This document shows positions 49,712 through 61,848 of a stretch of DNA of 64,000 nt, piece by piece (position 1 is the first letter of the stretch; every line of letters starts with the position of its first letter). The position numbers and the translations under genes are program-made. Source of the DNA: Chamaecrista fasciculata (Eukaryota; Streptophyta; Magnoliopsida; Fabales; Fabaceae); contig QANZ01032061.1 in NCBI GenBank assembly GCA_003254925.1, forward strand, positions 1 to 64,000, written 5' to 3'. The notes beneath the pieces are model-generated. The model did not search any database. It was not told where the DNA came from and saw only the letters and a program-made list of their open reading frames with translations.

Positions 49712-49840
49712 AAACAAATCAAATTTGATATTTACTAAGGTATTAATATTTGTTGAATTTAAGGATTAATTTTAAAAAATAAGCTATAAAGATTGATTTT
49801 TTTTTATACCCATAAAGATTAAATTAAAGTCACAAAGTGT
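49712..49840. repeat. Direct repeat, copy 2
   Basis: Partner of 48233-48352, same orientation, about 1.5 kb apart. Near-identity suggests a fairly recent duplication or dispersed element. Confidence 0.75.
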
Positions 49841-50393
49841 ACATTATTAATATTTACTATTCAGGCCATAGAAAAACAACAGAGAAGAATAAATTGGAGG
49901 AGAAATTTGAAAGGGAGTCAAATTATTTCACCATAAGAATTAAGACTCAAGTCATGCAAGCAAGTGGCAACCATGATTTTATTTTCATCGTTACGTCAGC
50001 TGCTCAGCATCAGGATTTAGGATCTATTTACAGCTTTGATTTACTCTTTAGGAGTTAGGACCAGATGAGCCCACCAGACAAAATCTAATATGTATACATT
50101 TATCAACAGGCTGATTCTGACCAAAAAAAAATCAACAGGCCAATAAAAGAACAAAGGAAAATAAAAAACGCGTTTACATCATCAGTGAAGCAACGATCAA
50201 GGTGCCGTAATAGGTCCATTTCAAACCACTGTATTCACCAGAGAGAGTTCACCGGAAGCCCAGTAAAGGAGTTTTTTTTTTTTTTTTTGCCTGAGCCCAG
50301 TGTTGAAGTTGAGTATGACCGGGAACAGACATGTTCTCGGTAGTTTTATTTATTTTAACTTAACATGCTTTTCGTCAAAAGAAAAATGGCATA

Positions 50394-50835
50394 GGTCAAA
50401 ATGCACTTTTGGTTCCATAATTTTTACTAAAGTCTCAATTTGGTCACATAACTTTTTTTGTAGCACTTTTAATCCCATATCTTTTGCTCAAATTACAGAT
50501 TTAGTCTCATGTTGCATTTTTTGTCTCATATCTTAGAGTCATGTTGCATAATTGGTCATATATCTTTTGATTAGGTTGCAGAACTAGTCTCATATCTATA
50601 GGTCATGTGCGAACTTGGTCTCATATATTTGAATCAGATGTGATTGACGGTGAAACTTTTTGCAAAGATATGGGACCTATTCTGCAACCTGACCAAAAGA
50701 TATGAAATCAAAAGTGATACGAGACCAAATCTGCAACTTTTTACAAAGATATAAGACCAAAAGTGTAACAAAAAAAGTTATGGGACCAAATTAAAACCTG
50801 AACAAAAATTATGGGATAAAAAATACACTTCGAGC
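50394..50835. mobile_element. Short Mutator-like MITE
   Basis: 442 bp between AATGGCATA (50385-50393) and ACTGGCATA (50836-50844), a 9-bp duplication with one mismatch. The left end, ggtcaaaatgcacttttggt, and the inverted right end share the 'gcacttttggttcccataa' character of the family at 6071-6958. The interior repeats 'cataacttttttt' and 'agaccaaa' patterns. No ORF. Confidence 0.65.
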
Positions 50836-51216
50836 ACTGGCATATGAATCCAGTAAAATAGGGGACTAATAACGAAGAACATCTCTCTAGTCTCTACATA
50901 CACATGGTGATGTTTTGACCAAACATAAATAAATAAACAAATGATGATATTCAATAAACAAATGATGATATTCACTTACATCATTGTCGTTGGATTTCTG
51001 ATGTGTTTACCTATAACTTAAGTCCAATATATACACAATCCTCTTTCTTGTACAATTTCACAGGTATAATACAAAATCTCGAGAGGTATTCTCTATCTCA
51101 ATTTCTAAATACAAAAAAATCAGCTCAAAGCAGCTTATTTTCAAGATCATGGGGTCAGGTAAGAACACACTCTATGGAATACACTTTTAACTCAGCCAGT
51201 CCGCAATCTTGAGAAA

Positions 51217-54200
51217 TCATCTCTTTCGAAGGTCAACAACATCAAACTTGAGGTTAGGGTTCATATACACATGAGAGCAGTGCTCATAAATTGGGCTTCC
51301 GTCAGAAGGCTCCTCATGAGGATGAAACCCACTTTGCTGACAGTTGCGAATAACTGATACACCGCCTGGGTCAGACAGATGAAATATGCCATGTGGACTG
51401 TTCCCACAACAAATGCATAAAGAGTTCTAATTAGAGACGGTAAAGTTTAATTAAAATAATTCGAGGCTTTTCCACCAATAACTTCTTTTTTATATATTGG
51501 AATCGCATTTATTTGGGGAAAAAAAAAACATTAGTCATTGTACTTTCAAATATAAGCACTACTGCTCAAGAGATACAACCTCTAAATTAAATAGCACCAT
51601 AAAGTGTCAACTGAGAAGTTACATCTGAATCAGTAAGTCACATATTTAGGATCTATAATTCTATATACTCAGCACTCCAATTTTTAGGAATAAACGTTCT
51701 TACAGAAACCAACTCTATAATCAAATTTCTATTCATGCGATTGGATATAAAAGGCCAATATGTTATATAGGATAATGGAAGTGTGAGAATTGAGATTAAA
51801 TTTAAGATCAGTACTAATAATCAATTATCAGCAATGCATCATGAACAACTTAACATCCAACCAGACAACCAAAATTGATCATCAACTAATTACTGTGTGC
51901 ATATGGGCACACTAATTTTAAAGGGAGCAAAAACAAAAAGAAAATGTACCTTTTTGTATCTGTAGGTGCCATGACAATTGCAATTGCCTCTGGTAACATG
52001 ATCTAAAATAAAAGCATAAAACAGACCATTTCAACAAGAGTCAACCACAATAATCCATATAAATTCTACATGAAGCTGCGGGATTGAAATCCACGCTAGA
52101 TGTTACTATCAATTTTTCTTCCATCTTCTTGAGCCATTACACTATACTGCGACCACAACTAAGGATTTATTAGCTAGAATCATTGCAATTAATTCATTGG
52201 GTTGGCCTATAAATTAACCCAGAATGTGGCATTCTTTGAAACCTACCATCCAAATCACTCATTAGATAAAATACATGAGGGAAAAAGAAGGAAAGGATGT
52301 GATCAAATAAAAAGGAGGAAGAGTTAAAGAAAACATAAAAGACAGTACCAACGTGGCTCTATGATTTGTAAGAATTTAAAGTAGAACGAAAGAACTTATT
52401 GCCATATTGGGAAGAGGGGAGGGGGAACTTTATTCAAAGCTACAACAGGCGAAAGACAGAATAAACAAAATTGAAGTTCTATCTATTACCTGGTATGAGT
52501 AATGTGTATGAAGATCTACTGATGACATAAAACAAGTCTGTGATGGGTGTGTCTGGAATCAAAATGGAAATTTAGTAAGACAAAAAGGATGAGATTTAAA
52601 ACTTTGGCACCAAAAAAGTTGATGAAATGGGTGATCATGAGAAAGGGGAAGAGAAAAAGGATGCAGATGTAAAACATGGTAGAAAATTTGCAACAGTCTT
52701 GCTTTGGTGCAAACAGTTTTATTCAAAATCTATCTCAAGATTAAAAAGAAAAGCAGTAAAGTAAAAAAGAAAAACAAATATTCACTACTACAAAAATAAC
52801 TGCACAAAAAGCAAGATGATTTATTAAGCAAAATTTTATCAGAAAAAACTTTAAACTCGGAGTTCTTTAAAGCAGATAGATCAATACTAAAGATACAGAG
52901 CTTGTGTGTGTGTAAAGTACAGTTTTTGTTGACAACTCACAGGATACAAGAATATATTCTTAGACACATCTAAACTACTACTTCTGATAGTAATAATCTA
53001 ATAAGTAACAACTTCCACCATTGATGGTAAAGGTGTGTGCTTACATGAATCCAGCCAAGAGAAAAAAGTGAGAAACTGTCTTGAACTTCAAATATCTCTT
53101 CCTCGTTCAAAGTTTGACACTGAACAACAAAAGCAATTACATTTACATGCTTTTACTAAATGAAAAAAATAAAAAGAGAACATAACTACAGGAGAAGCAA
53201 AAGTAGTAAGGTATTAATGAATTGTGATCAAATAGCATTCCTTCTAGTCTCATTTTTCTAATAAACAATAACAGAATAATCACATAGTGCTATTTACTAA
53301 GTGAGATATGCAGTATTTTGTTTGAAATAACCGAGTAGCCAATATTAAGTCCACTACAGTTGTCAAGAGAACTGATTCCCTGAGTAAGTGAGAAAGACTA
53401 TCTCATACGACTACAATAGCAATGGAGGTTCAAGAAATGATTTAATTTCATATATGAATAACAATAATTGCCAAAAAATGCAATACCTCACCATATCTGC
53501 AAATGAAAAATTCAATGTGATTAAACATTTTATCAGTCACTAGTACGGTCTAATTGGAATAGCCTATATACACAAAAGGTGCCTTTCTAATCATTGAAAT
53601 AGAAGGAGAGTAATAGCTTTTATCAATATACAGATTAAAAAACTGAGGCATGACCTTAGAGATGATAGTTTTCTTACCGAATCTGAAGTTGATTCCTGCT
53701 TTGGGATTATAAGTGTAGTGACATGGAAAACTCTGTTTTTCTTCAGTACACAGATCACAAGCACAGAAAACAATTAATATTAGCAATCAAGACATTACCC
53801 AGAAATCGACAGTACACTTAAGAACTTTATGCTGCTGTTACCAGGGACCCTGCAAGAACACCACATGTCTCTAAGTTCTTCTGTGTATTTTCCAGAGCTA
53901 ATCTCAAAAAGTTTTCCATCATTTTGACAGGCTGCAATGCAAATTTACATTAAAGTAATATGACTTCATCACAATATAAGAATGAAGAAAAACTAACAAC
54001 AAATGAGAACAAGTGATACTTAAAAACATGTGCACTTGTATGGAACAGGAGAAATTATCTTACAATATGTAGGTGTTGATATGAAGCAGTGCCAAGTGCA
54101 GAATCCTGAGAACATTTAGGTGGTCCCGGTCTAGGATCTGCAACTTTTGAAGGAGGAATTGGCGCATATTCTGGGTGCACCTGAGCAAGAACTGGAGGTG

Positions 54201-57000
54201 GAGAAGGTTGCTTGATGTTGAGCAACTGGTAGGATGTCTCCCATGATTTGTTCACTACAGGGGTACAGGACTCATCTTGCAGACGTGGCCAAGTTCCACC
54301 ATCCAATGAGAGCACTGAATCCATTGTGGACATAACAGTTCCTGGATCACCATTTTTAACTGTGACAAGATCATATTGTCCAGCCTGATTCACACTATCA
54401 GCATCGAGGAGAAAAATAGGAAGTGTTACAATTTTACAGTCAGTCATATTTCAGGACAAGAAATATGAATAAAACACTGTAAATAGCATTTGATCATCAG
54501 CATATTTTCATAATATGATCATTTCTATTATGGAAAACAATAAAGCTAAAAAGATGAGGAAACTTCCATATAGAGGCATACTCTTTGATGGCAGGTGTAA
54601 ACAATCATTAAGTCACTAATGCAAAAAGAATGGGTGTTCCTAACCTTGAATCCTTAGCAAGAGTCAAATCACTACTGCTTGGATATTGAACCTACATAAT
54701 ATCCAAAATGATATATAGGATTTATCAAAAGTAAACACAATTTTAATTTTCATAGAACTAGAAAGTGGCAGTGTCAAATTACCTTCATTCCTGAGCTCGG
54801 TCCAAGCCATTGACCCCGAAGACCATTTGGTCCCAAAAATGAGTGCCTGGATAAAGTCTCCTTCTTTGGAAGAGGCAGACCAAGAGATCTGCACATTCCC
54901 CAAAATAATTATCATATCCCATTGTTAAGAATTTGGTGAATAAACCTTAAAAGTAGAAAATCACAAGGATAATATACAAACTGCTCAGGAACAAAAGGGA
55001 GGTACAAACTGAAGGTTTGCAGAATGAAATGGGTTAACAAGTTAAAAGATTATATATAAGCAACCAAGGCATGCAAATAAAGCATTAATATTTGACATAA
55101 TGATGTCTAGGAATGGCTAAAACTCAAAGAGATGCCATAGATATATGTAGCTCTTATTTGTAGCCCTTATATATAAATGGTCCAAAAGAACAGCATAAGA
55201 TTAGAATAAGAAACTTACAGTTTCTGAAACTGTTTGTCAATAGGCGTGGAATTTGAAGATAAGTTATGAGCATTGTTATTGTATTTCCATGAAGACTGTG
55301 AACCCAATCCGTCAGGCTGCTGCTTTGTGATGAAAAAAATAATAAAAAACCATCGGTATAAATCACATGAAGGCAAATCAAAGGAGATAAACAAATATGC
55401 TATAATAAATTTTTTCTTAAGAACTCCAAATGGTATTTTGGTCAGAACACAAAGTAGGCAAATAAAAAAATTGAAATTTGTGCAGAAGGGAGCTTCCCAG
55501 CGGTGGATTCAGGTTTTTATAACAGATTAAAAAAAGTCAAAAAAATAAAAAAGGAAAACAAACAAAGGATTTCATGGTGAGGAAGCTCAAGCTCCCACAA
55601 TAATTTCCCATGCATGTGCAATATTACAGTAACTGAGAAAAAAAAAACCTTTGCTTACCAGTTTAAAATCCAAGCTCAACAAAGAGTTGTTATTGGTGGC
55701 AGGCCATTCCAAAGACAAAGTTGTTGAACTCTGAAAAGTCTTCTTTGGGTCACTAGCTTTAGAAAATTGAGCATTTCCATGTAACTCGTTCAGCTCATTG
55801 ACACGATGATTGAATTCTGGCTTCAAAGATTCAAGCTCATCCAATACAGCCAGCAATCTCTGGTGGTAGAATAACAGGAAAATAGATATTGACAAATACT
55901 AAATTATGTATAAAAAGGGAACAAAATAGATAATACCTATCCACTCATACAGAGTGGCAAATGTAGCAGTTTCTCACCTTCCTATATGCTGCTCTTTCTT
56001 TAGGTAGTGAAACTTGGTAATCTTGATGAAATGGTATGGTTTCAGAAACCAAACTTGAAAAAGGAAAACCAGGTACAGTAAGAAAAAACAAATGAAAAAG
56101 TTTGAAACACTTCATCTGCAATCTTAATTCTTACCGGCTAATCACCATGGAAATCAAAGTATTTTTTCAATTTCCGTACCTTGAAAATCTTAGAAGTATG
56201 ATATACAAGTCGACTATATTGTTCTCCTCTCTATAGATACTTGCCTAACAAGATACAAAACATTTACTCCAGTAAAATCACCAAGGAAAACAGTGAAAAT
56301 CAAAAAGCAAAAGCCAAACGCATAGGTCAAACCGTCAAAGTAAAGTTACTTATAGCTATTTGAAAGTATGATGGCAGAATTATTTCTTAACAACATATTA
56401 TTTCAAAGTCTTACGTAGGATTGAATCACGCTGATTAGTGATTAGCAATATAAGCTCAATAAACTTTTCAGGATGTTGTCCAGTCCTATTAAGAAGGAAG
56501 CAGAGTTTTAGCACTCCAACTTCAGCTTATTCAGAACCAGCACAAAACAATCTGCTCAGTCTCTTTTAGACAATCGGCAGTAAATGATATAAACTAACAA
56601 GAGGAGAAACAAAAATTGATATTACTACATAACAACCGACTTTAGGCACATGCTAAATACACAGGAATGGGGAGGACTACATTGATCTTTAACTTACGAC
56701 TTTGTTATCTATACGTAATTAAAAATATCTCTCGCACATGTACAAACCAGGAAATCAGATGTTTCTCTTCTCAGCTTGGAGAAGATTCGAGATAAATTTA
56801 CTAAGTAAAGATGATAGAAACCCTATATCTTAGCTAATTAACGATTAAAACAAAAAACGACCAGGAGAAGGGAAATACGGAAGCAAAGAAACGAAGGATA
56901 CCTGTTTGAGGAGGTTATCGGCAATACGATAGTAATAGCGAAGGGGTATGCGATTGTCAACCTGAACTTTGCGAGCGACGGCGTTCAGGTTGATCTTCAT
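51217..57000 (-). CDS. AMSH-like JAMM deubiquitinase
   Basis: A zinc metalloprotease that trims ubiquitin chains on cargo at ESCRT-III/endosomes (family role; AMSH1/AMSH3 in Arabidopsis). Fourteen coding exons on the minus strand: 57000-56902, 56244-56180, 56053-55978, 55859-55659, 55319-55219, 54888-54783, 54691-54645, 54394-54064, 53931-53842, 53740-53678, 53119-53045, 52552-52490, 52002-51950 and 51397-51217. All are GT-AG; 1551 nt gives 516 residues, close to the usual 507. The N-terminus (VDNRIPLRYYYRIADNLLKQ) matches the AMSH MIT-like region. The middle has PSPPPVLAQVH. The MPN+/JAMM domain is complete: Glu363 in LETCGVLAG, and H418-T-H420 with D431 in IHTHPSQTCFMSSVDLHTH. The protein ends YMNPNLKFDVVDLRKR. 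Exon 5 could start at 55322, 55319 or 55316 (three successive AGs), changing one or two residues. AMSH1- versus AMSH3-type is not resolved. Confidence 0.95.
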
Positions 57001-57009
57001 CGTCTCCGG

Positions 57010-58415
57010 CGAGGAATGCCAGTGCCAGAGAGCTCCAATTGATGTTCCCGCAAGCTACGAGTCGCTCTTCTGTGAAAAGTGTGAGCGGAAGGAAGGATCA
57101 AACATCAAAGTGTAAGCGTGTGAGACAAGTCAAACTCATCGTCGTTTCGAATATAAAGAGGCGTCTCATTTCATTATGCCGAAAATGCACGACATGATGA
57201 GCTAACCGAAGGAATGAACACTTTTCTTTTTCTTTCTTCAATTTCTTAATCTATTTTTATAAATTTAACTAAATATAAAAAATAGGCTAAATGCACTTTT
57301 TGTCCTATAATTTTGGCAAAGGTCTTAATTCGGTCTCATAATTTTTTTTGTTACAATTTTAGTCTCATAACTTTAGCAAAGGTCTCAATTTGATCCTATA
57401 ACTTTTTTTGTTGCAATTTTGGTCTCATAACTTTTGAAAACATATCACCGTTGGTCCAAAGCTGATTTCCATTTATTATCTTCCGTTAAAGATGATCTGA
57501 GTTGGATGGTGACATGGCAAATATGGGTGAAGTTATGGGATGGATGGAAATCAGCTTGGAACTAATGATTGGACGTTTTCAAAAATTATGGGACCAAAAT
57601 TGCAACAAAAAAAGTTATAGAACCAAAAGTACATTTTATAATGTAAATTTCGAACAAGTAGTCCATATAATATTTTATATTAAGTTTGAATTGTGTATAA
57701 AAAATTATTTTATATAAATTCATAAATAATATGAGAATTATTAAAGAGAAGAATAATATATGTATACTAATAAAAAATTGTTAATTATATATCAAACATG
57801 AGAATTTTAAAAGTTTTTCTCTCTTTACTGTGTTACTCAATTTAATATCTTATCATCATCTTCCAAACTAGTGCTTCCATGGTCCAGGTTAACAAAGCTG
57901 TCGCCTGTGCATGCCTATTCTATTGTCATCAACTAAAGTAATCAATTAATAATATAAAAGTGATTTTAAAAACTGTAGTAAACTGCATAATAAAATAACG
58001 TATATATTAGAATGAAGTTAACTTCTTGTTTCAATCTGTACCGATTTCTACTCTATTGATCAACAGGTAAAATGTGCACTGTTATAGTGTCATGATATTC
58101 ATCATCAGAGTGACTGAGTGAGGCAAGGGGATACTTGTTTAATTACATTATTCAAGATTAAGTGCAACACTTTTGGGGGTAAACAAATATTCTATTTACC
58201 AAAATATACAGCATCATTTAAGCAGTTAATTAATTCATAAATATTGAGGTTCAAAGCTGAGTGATTGAATATTTAGTAGTCCAAAAATATAGTAAACTGC
58301 ATAATGATTCACACATAAGTTGGTTAGGTGAGACTAATTGTTAATTAATTGTTGAAGAGTAATAACAGAGTACTTTAATGGACATAAAAAATGCAGTACC
58401 GTTAGCATCATATAT
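57010..58415. other. Intergenic upstream of the AMSH gene
   Basis: The AMSH promoter is presumably in the first few hundred bases. It contains the small inverted-repeat element 57285-57640. No gene is supported. Confidence 0.4.
57285..57640. mobile_element. Short MULE-type MITE
   Basis: The left end carries ctaaatgcactttttgtcct. Its inverse, ...accaaaagtacattttat, lies at the right end, with cataactttttttgttgc-type repeats inside. The termini resemble the 6071-6958 family. The target duplication is not clear. Confidence 0.5.
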
Positions 58416-58419
58416 ATTA

Positions 58420-59486
58420 GGGTAAAATAGAGTAAAGGTACTTGTGGTTTGACCTAATCTCACTTTTATGACGTGTGGTTTCAAAAGTTGCACATTAGGT
58501 ACCTGTGTGTTTCGCCGTTAAACAAAAGCAGTACTTGTGTAATTTTCCGTTAAATTTTTTACGGAAAAAGTAGTACTTGTGGTTTCAAAAGTTGCACATT
58601 AGGTACCTGTGGTTTTGCTGAAGCTTGAACTACATATTAGCTTCATATTTTGAACATTAAACGATGAAACCAACACTCTCTTCATCTTCATCATCATCTT
58701 CTTCCCATAAACTCAACAAACCCTCATTTTTCATACGAATTTCAAATCCACTCATCAAATTAAATCAGAAATCACACACACACACATAGATATAAATTAA
58801 TCAGAAATCACCTGAATTATCATCTCCAAATTTCTCGGCGGATTTTGAAGCAATTTCAAAGATTTAGGGTTTCTAATTTGATTTGATGAAATTAGGGTTG
58901 TTGAAATTGCAGATCGAAGAGGGTTTCTGTAATACCCCAAGGTACCATGTTAGACATTAGACTTAATTAGTATTTGACTTAAAAGTAAATTGTGTAGTTA
59001 ATCTAGAAGTCCTTATGCGCTTGTGGTTAAATTTTGAGAGCAACCTGACAAAAAAATTTTATCCGTGTTTCATTTTAATTTTATTATAAGACACTTTTGA
59101 GTAAGAAATAATAAATTATAGATATAATATTTTTGAAAGGAAAATATATATTTTGAACCTACTATTTTCAATGAATCCAATAATATAATTTTTTTTCAAA
59201 AATCTCTATTTCTAGAACTTTTGAGTTTTAGGGACTGTTTTGAAAGAATTTAAATGTTTTTGGGCAATACTATGGATCTAGCCTCTTTCTCCTTGCATCA
59301 GAATCTTTTTTGCCCTCCCAAATTTGGCCAAAATAGAAAAACAACCCTTTCTTTAATGGAAAATTACACAAGTACTGCTTCTGTTTAACGGCGAAACACA
59401 CATGTATCTTATGTGCAACTTTTGAAACCACACGTCATAAAAGTGAGATTAGGCCAAACCACAGGTACCTTTCCTCAATTTTACCC
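58420..59486. mobile_element. Mutator-like element with unrecognised cargo
   Basis: A 1067-bp element flanked by an exact 9-bp duplication TATATATTA (58411-58419 and 59487-59495). Its terminal inverted repeats, about 135 bp, begin gggtaaaatagagtaaaggt on the left and are mirrored on the right with few changes. They include the inner motif ttgcacattaggtacc. The left terminal module is partly repeated inside at 58569-58626. The centre (58640-59280) contains a stretch like ttcatcttcatcatcatctt and other low-complexity sequence of unknown origin. No transposase is seen. Confidence 0.85.
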
Positions 59487-59495
59487 TATATATTA

Positions 59496-60067
59496 AATTT
59501 GAAATGTGAGTATATATGTTTATTATTTACAAGAATATATATACACCTTGTTCCACCTTAACAACGATACCCGATAGCTTGTAAGGAAAGTAATTAATTT
59601 TAAAGAAAGTGAAAACTTTAATTAGGTTTGATCGATATGAGTGAGGAGAGAAATTTGGTGGCTTGCCCTTCAACTGCTCCTATATCACCACTTACTATTT
59701 TGATCTCTCTAGTCTCATTGTCTTTCTCAATATGTATAATTTACCCAGCAAAAACCCTATTGGTTTCCATTTTCCAATTAAATTCACCCACCATAAATAA
59801 TTATACATATATACATACTCATGAGATAATATGTTCCTTTTTCTTTAGGAAACTGAAGTTTTTGGTAGGTATAATGTTGGTCGCCCTGAAATTTAATCAA
59901 CATATGGAAATTAGCAACTAACTAGCTACTATATGCTACTAACGTGGGGTTAACAGTAATACTGCATGCGCTTAAGTAAATTACCTATATATACATATAT
60001 TTTGTACACAATGTGCTCCATTAATTGGAAGTCTCGATCCGTTTCATTTCCAATATAGCTAGCTTGA
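59496..60067. other. Upstream region of the DUF7731 gene
   Basis: AT-rich, with a TATA-like ctatatata at 59985-59993 about 75 bp before the start codon. A 97-codon ORF at 59628 has no coding support. Nothing else is recognised. Confidence 0.35.
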
Positions 60068-61653
60068 ATGATGGCATTCCGAGTGAGTGCCAAACACTAC
60101 TGGATTTTAGCTTTTGCTCTTGTTAACGTCTTTCTGTTCTCTAAAAACTTCGGTACGTGGCTAAAAATTAAAAGTGTGTTTAATCAATTAGTTGTTTGTT
60201 TCTTAAAACTTTTTCTGATTCTAGTGTTCCATCCACCTTTGACAGCAAGTGCTGATGATGATGAGGAGGTGCCTGACGATGGAGGCGTAGGGGCTGGGTT
60301 TGGTGGTGGTGGTACCGGGTCAGGTTTTGGCGGTGGTGGAGCCGGAGCCGGAGCCGGAGCTTCTGGTGGTGGGGCCGGATTTGGCGGTGCCGAAGCTGGA
60401 GCCAGCGGAGGCGGATTCGGCGGTGCCGGAGGTGGAATTGGTGGTGGTGGTGGTGGAGCCACTGGGGCTGGATTTGGTGACCCTAGTCAAATTGTCTCCA
60501 AAGCCTTGCTGTGTTTGAATGATAAATATGTGAGAACCATATGTGTGAATTGATTTTTATTGTTTTTGTTTTTTTTTCGATTAAATTATGGGTTTCTCCC
60601 ACCTATCCGTGTGTAACAGTCTAGGCAAAGACTAATCTCATTCAGGCCTTATAAACAATACGGTATAACCCTCCCAACAATGTCAACTCTAGGAATCGAA
60701 CTTGGTCCTCTCTCTCTAACATATAGCTCGCCAAACCGCTACACCAAACACTTGTTGGTATTTTTGTTTTTGTCGCCAAACAGCTCCCTAGTATTTTTGT
60801 TTTTGTTTTTGGCGTAAAAAAATAATTTAAAAACTTATATCATAAGATACATGAATATAAGTAAACCAAATTAATAATTTGATATTGGTATATAAATTGT
60901 GAATTAGGCCTATCTAACTTTGATCTTTTGTTGAATTACAAATATACACAAGTTAGTTATTAATGTTAAGTTTTTTTTTTTTTAATTAAGTGGTCAACAA
61001 ATGCCTAGGCTAGGCAGAAAAGAATTGCATGTTTGCTATTTTTGGATACACTAATAATTTTGTTAGCACACTTACCTTTCAAATTTGTTATGAATATACA
61101 CGTTGAAGTATTTATGAAATAATAAGGATTTAAGCTGAAAAACAGAGTATTTAATTAATGTTGCTGACCCTTTAATACATGATTATGTTTGGGAAATGAT
61201 AGATTTATAGTAGTTGTGAAGAATCAAGTAGATTAAGCGAAAATGGGAACTTGAATGTACCTCCAGAGAAGACCGACGTGTTCTGTGAAGGACCATGTCT
61301 ATCAGAGACAAATTTAGTACTAAGCTGCATTGAGAACATTTTCAGCGACTTCTTATTTACCAACAAGGCAACCATACACGACATCAAAGAAACCATTCAA
61401 GCTGGATGTGGCTATGGTCCCGAAAGAGGTAACTTTTAATTAACCACAATAATTAGCATCCAGCTTAATTAACATTAATTCTCATCAAGTACTATTAATT
61501 AATAATAATAAGCACTGATCGAGTGCAGGAGACTTCAATGTGGATAAGCACATTCAAGCTGAAGAAAGCAGTGCTCACAACAACAAGGCCACCACCACCA
61601 ATCAAGCTCTAATTCTCATCCTTGGCTTCATCCTAATAATAATGTCTCCATAA
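60068..61653 (+). CDS. Glycine-rich DUF7731 protein, probably GPI-anchored
   Basis: A secreted or cell-surface plant protein of a DUF7731 family. Four coding exons on the plus strand: 60068-60152, 60225-60529, 61203-61428 and 61529-61653, giving 246 residues. The N-terminus is a signal peptide (hydrophobic core WILAFALVNVFLF, likely cleavage after LTASA). An acidic patch (DDDEEVPDD) is followed by a region of GFGGGG and AGAGA-type glycine repeats, about residues 50-110. The conserved domain has ALLCLNDKYIYSSCEES and CEGPCLSETNLVLSCIENIF, with paired cysteines. It ends in a hydrophobic tail (LILILGFILIIMSP), consistent with a GPI signal. Exon 3 starts at 61203 (GATAG|ATTTATAG), not at the nearer TATAG, which would break the frame. 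Intron 1 is 72 nt, in frame and without stop, so it could be retained, adding 24 mostly hydrophobic residues. The SINE copy 2 sits in intron 2. Confidence 0.8.
60577..60750 (-). mobile_element. tRNA-derived SINE-like repeat, copy 2
   Basis: Reverse-complement relative of 39588-39750, with A-box-like tagcggtttggcgag and B-box-like aagttcgattcct. It lies in intron 2 of the DUF7731 gene, antisense. Intact enough to align by eye across about 160 bp. Confidence 0.55.
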
Positions 61654-61848
61654 TTGGACACGTGTACTATAATTAGTACTATTGATTTTTAAATTGAACA
61701 TTTGATGTTTCAATTGGGTGTGTATGATGAAACTATATATGCAGCAGCAATATATAATTGAATGAGCTAGCGTGTTATCTATTTCTCATTAAATTCTCGC
61801 ATTTCATGAATCGTTTAAATACAAATAAAGGTTCTGTTTTCTTCTGTA
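61654..61848. promoter_or_regulatory. Short intergenic spacer and presumed TBL promoter
   Basis: Only about 195 bp separate the DUF7731 stop and the TBL start. A TATA-like ctatatatgc lies at 61733-61742. The close tandem arrangement means the TBL promoter overlaps the upstream gene's 3' region. Confidence 0.4.

Larger units (their letters stand above)
47850..50390. other. Intergenic with a dispersed direct repeat
   Basis: No gene recognised. Contains the pair of direct repeats 48233-48352 and 49712-49840. Confidence 0.4.

Noticed and set aside
59628..59921. 97-codon plus-strand ORF before the DUF7731 gene
   Set aside because: No family features, hydrophobic AT-driven composition, and it overlaps the presumed promoter of the downstream gene.
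60184..60462. Proline-rich ORF on the minus strand
   Set aside because: It is the antisense of the glycine codons in the DUF7731 gene; proline is the antisense reading of GGN codons.
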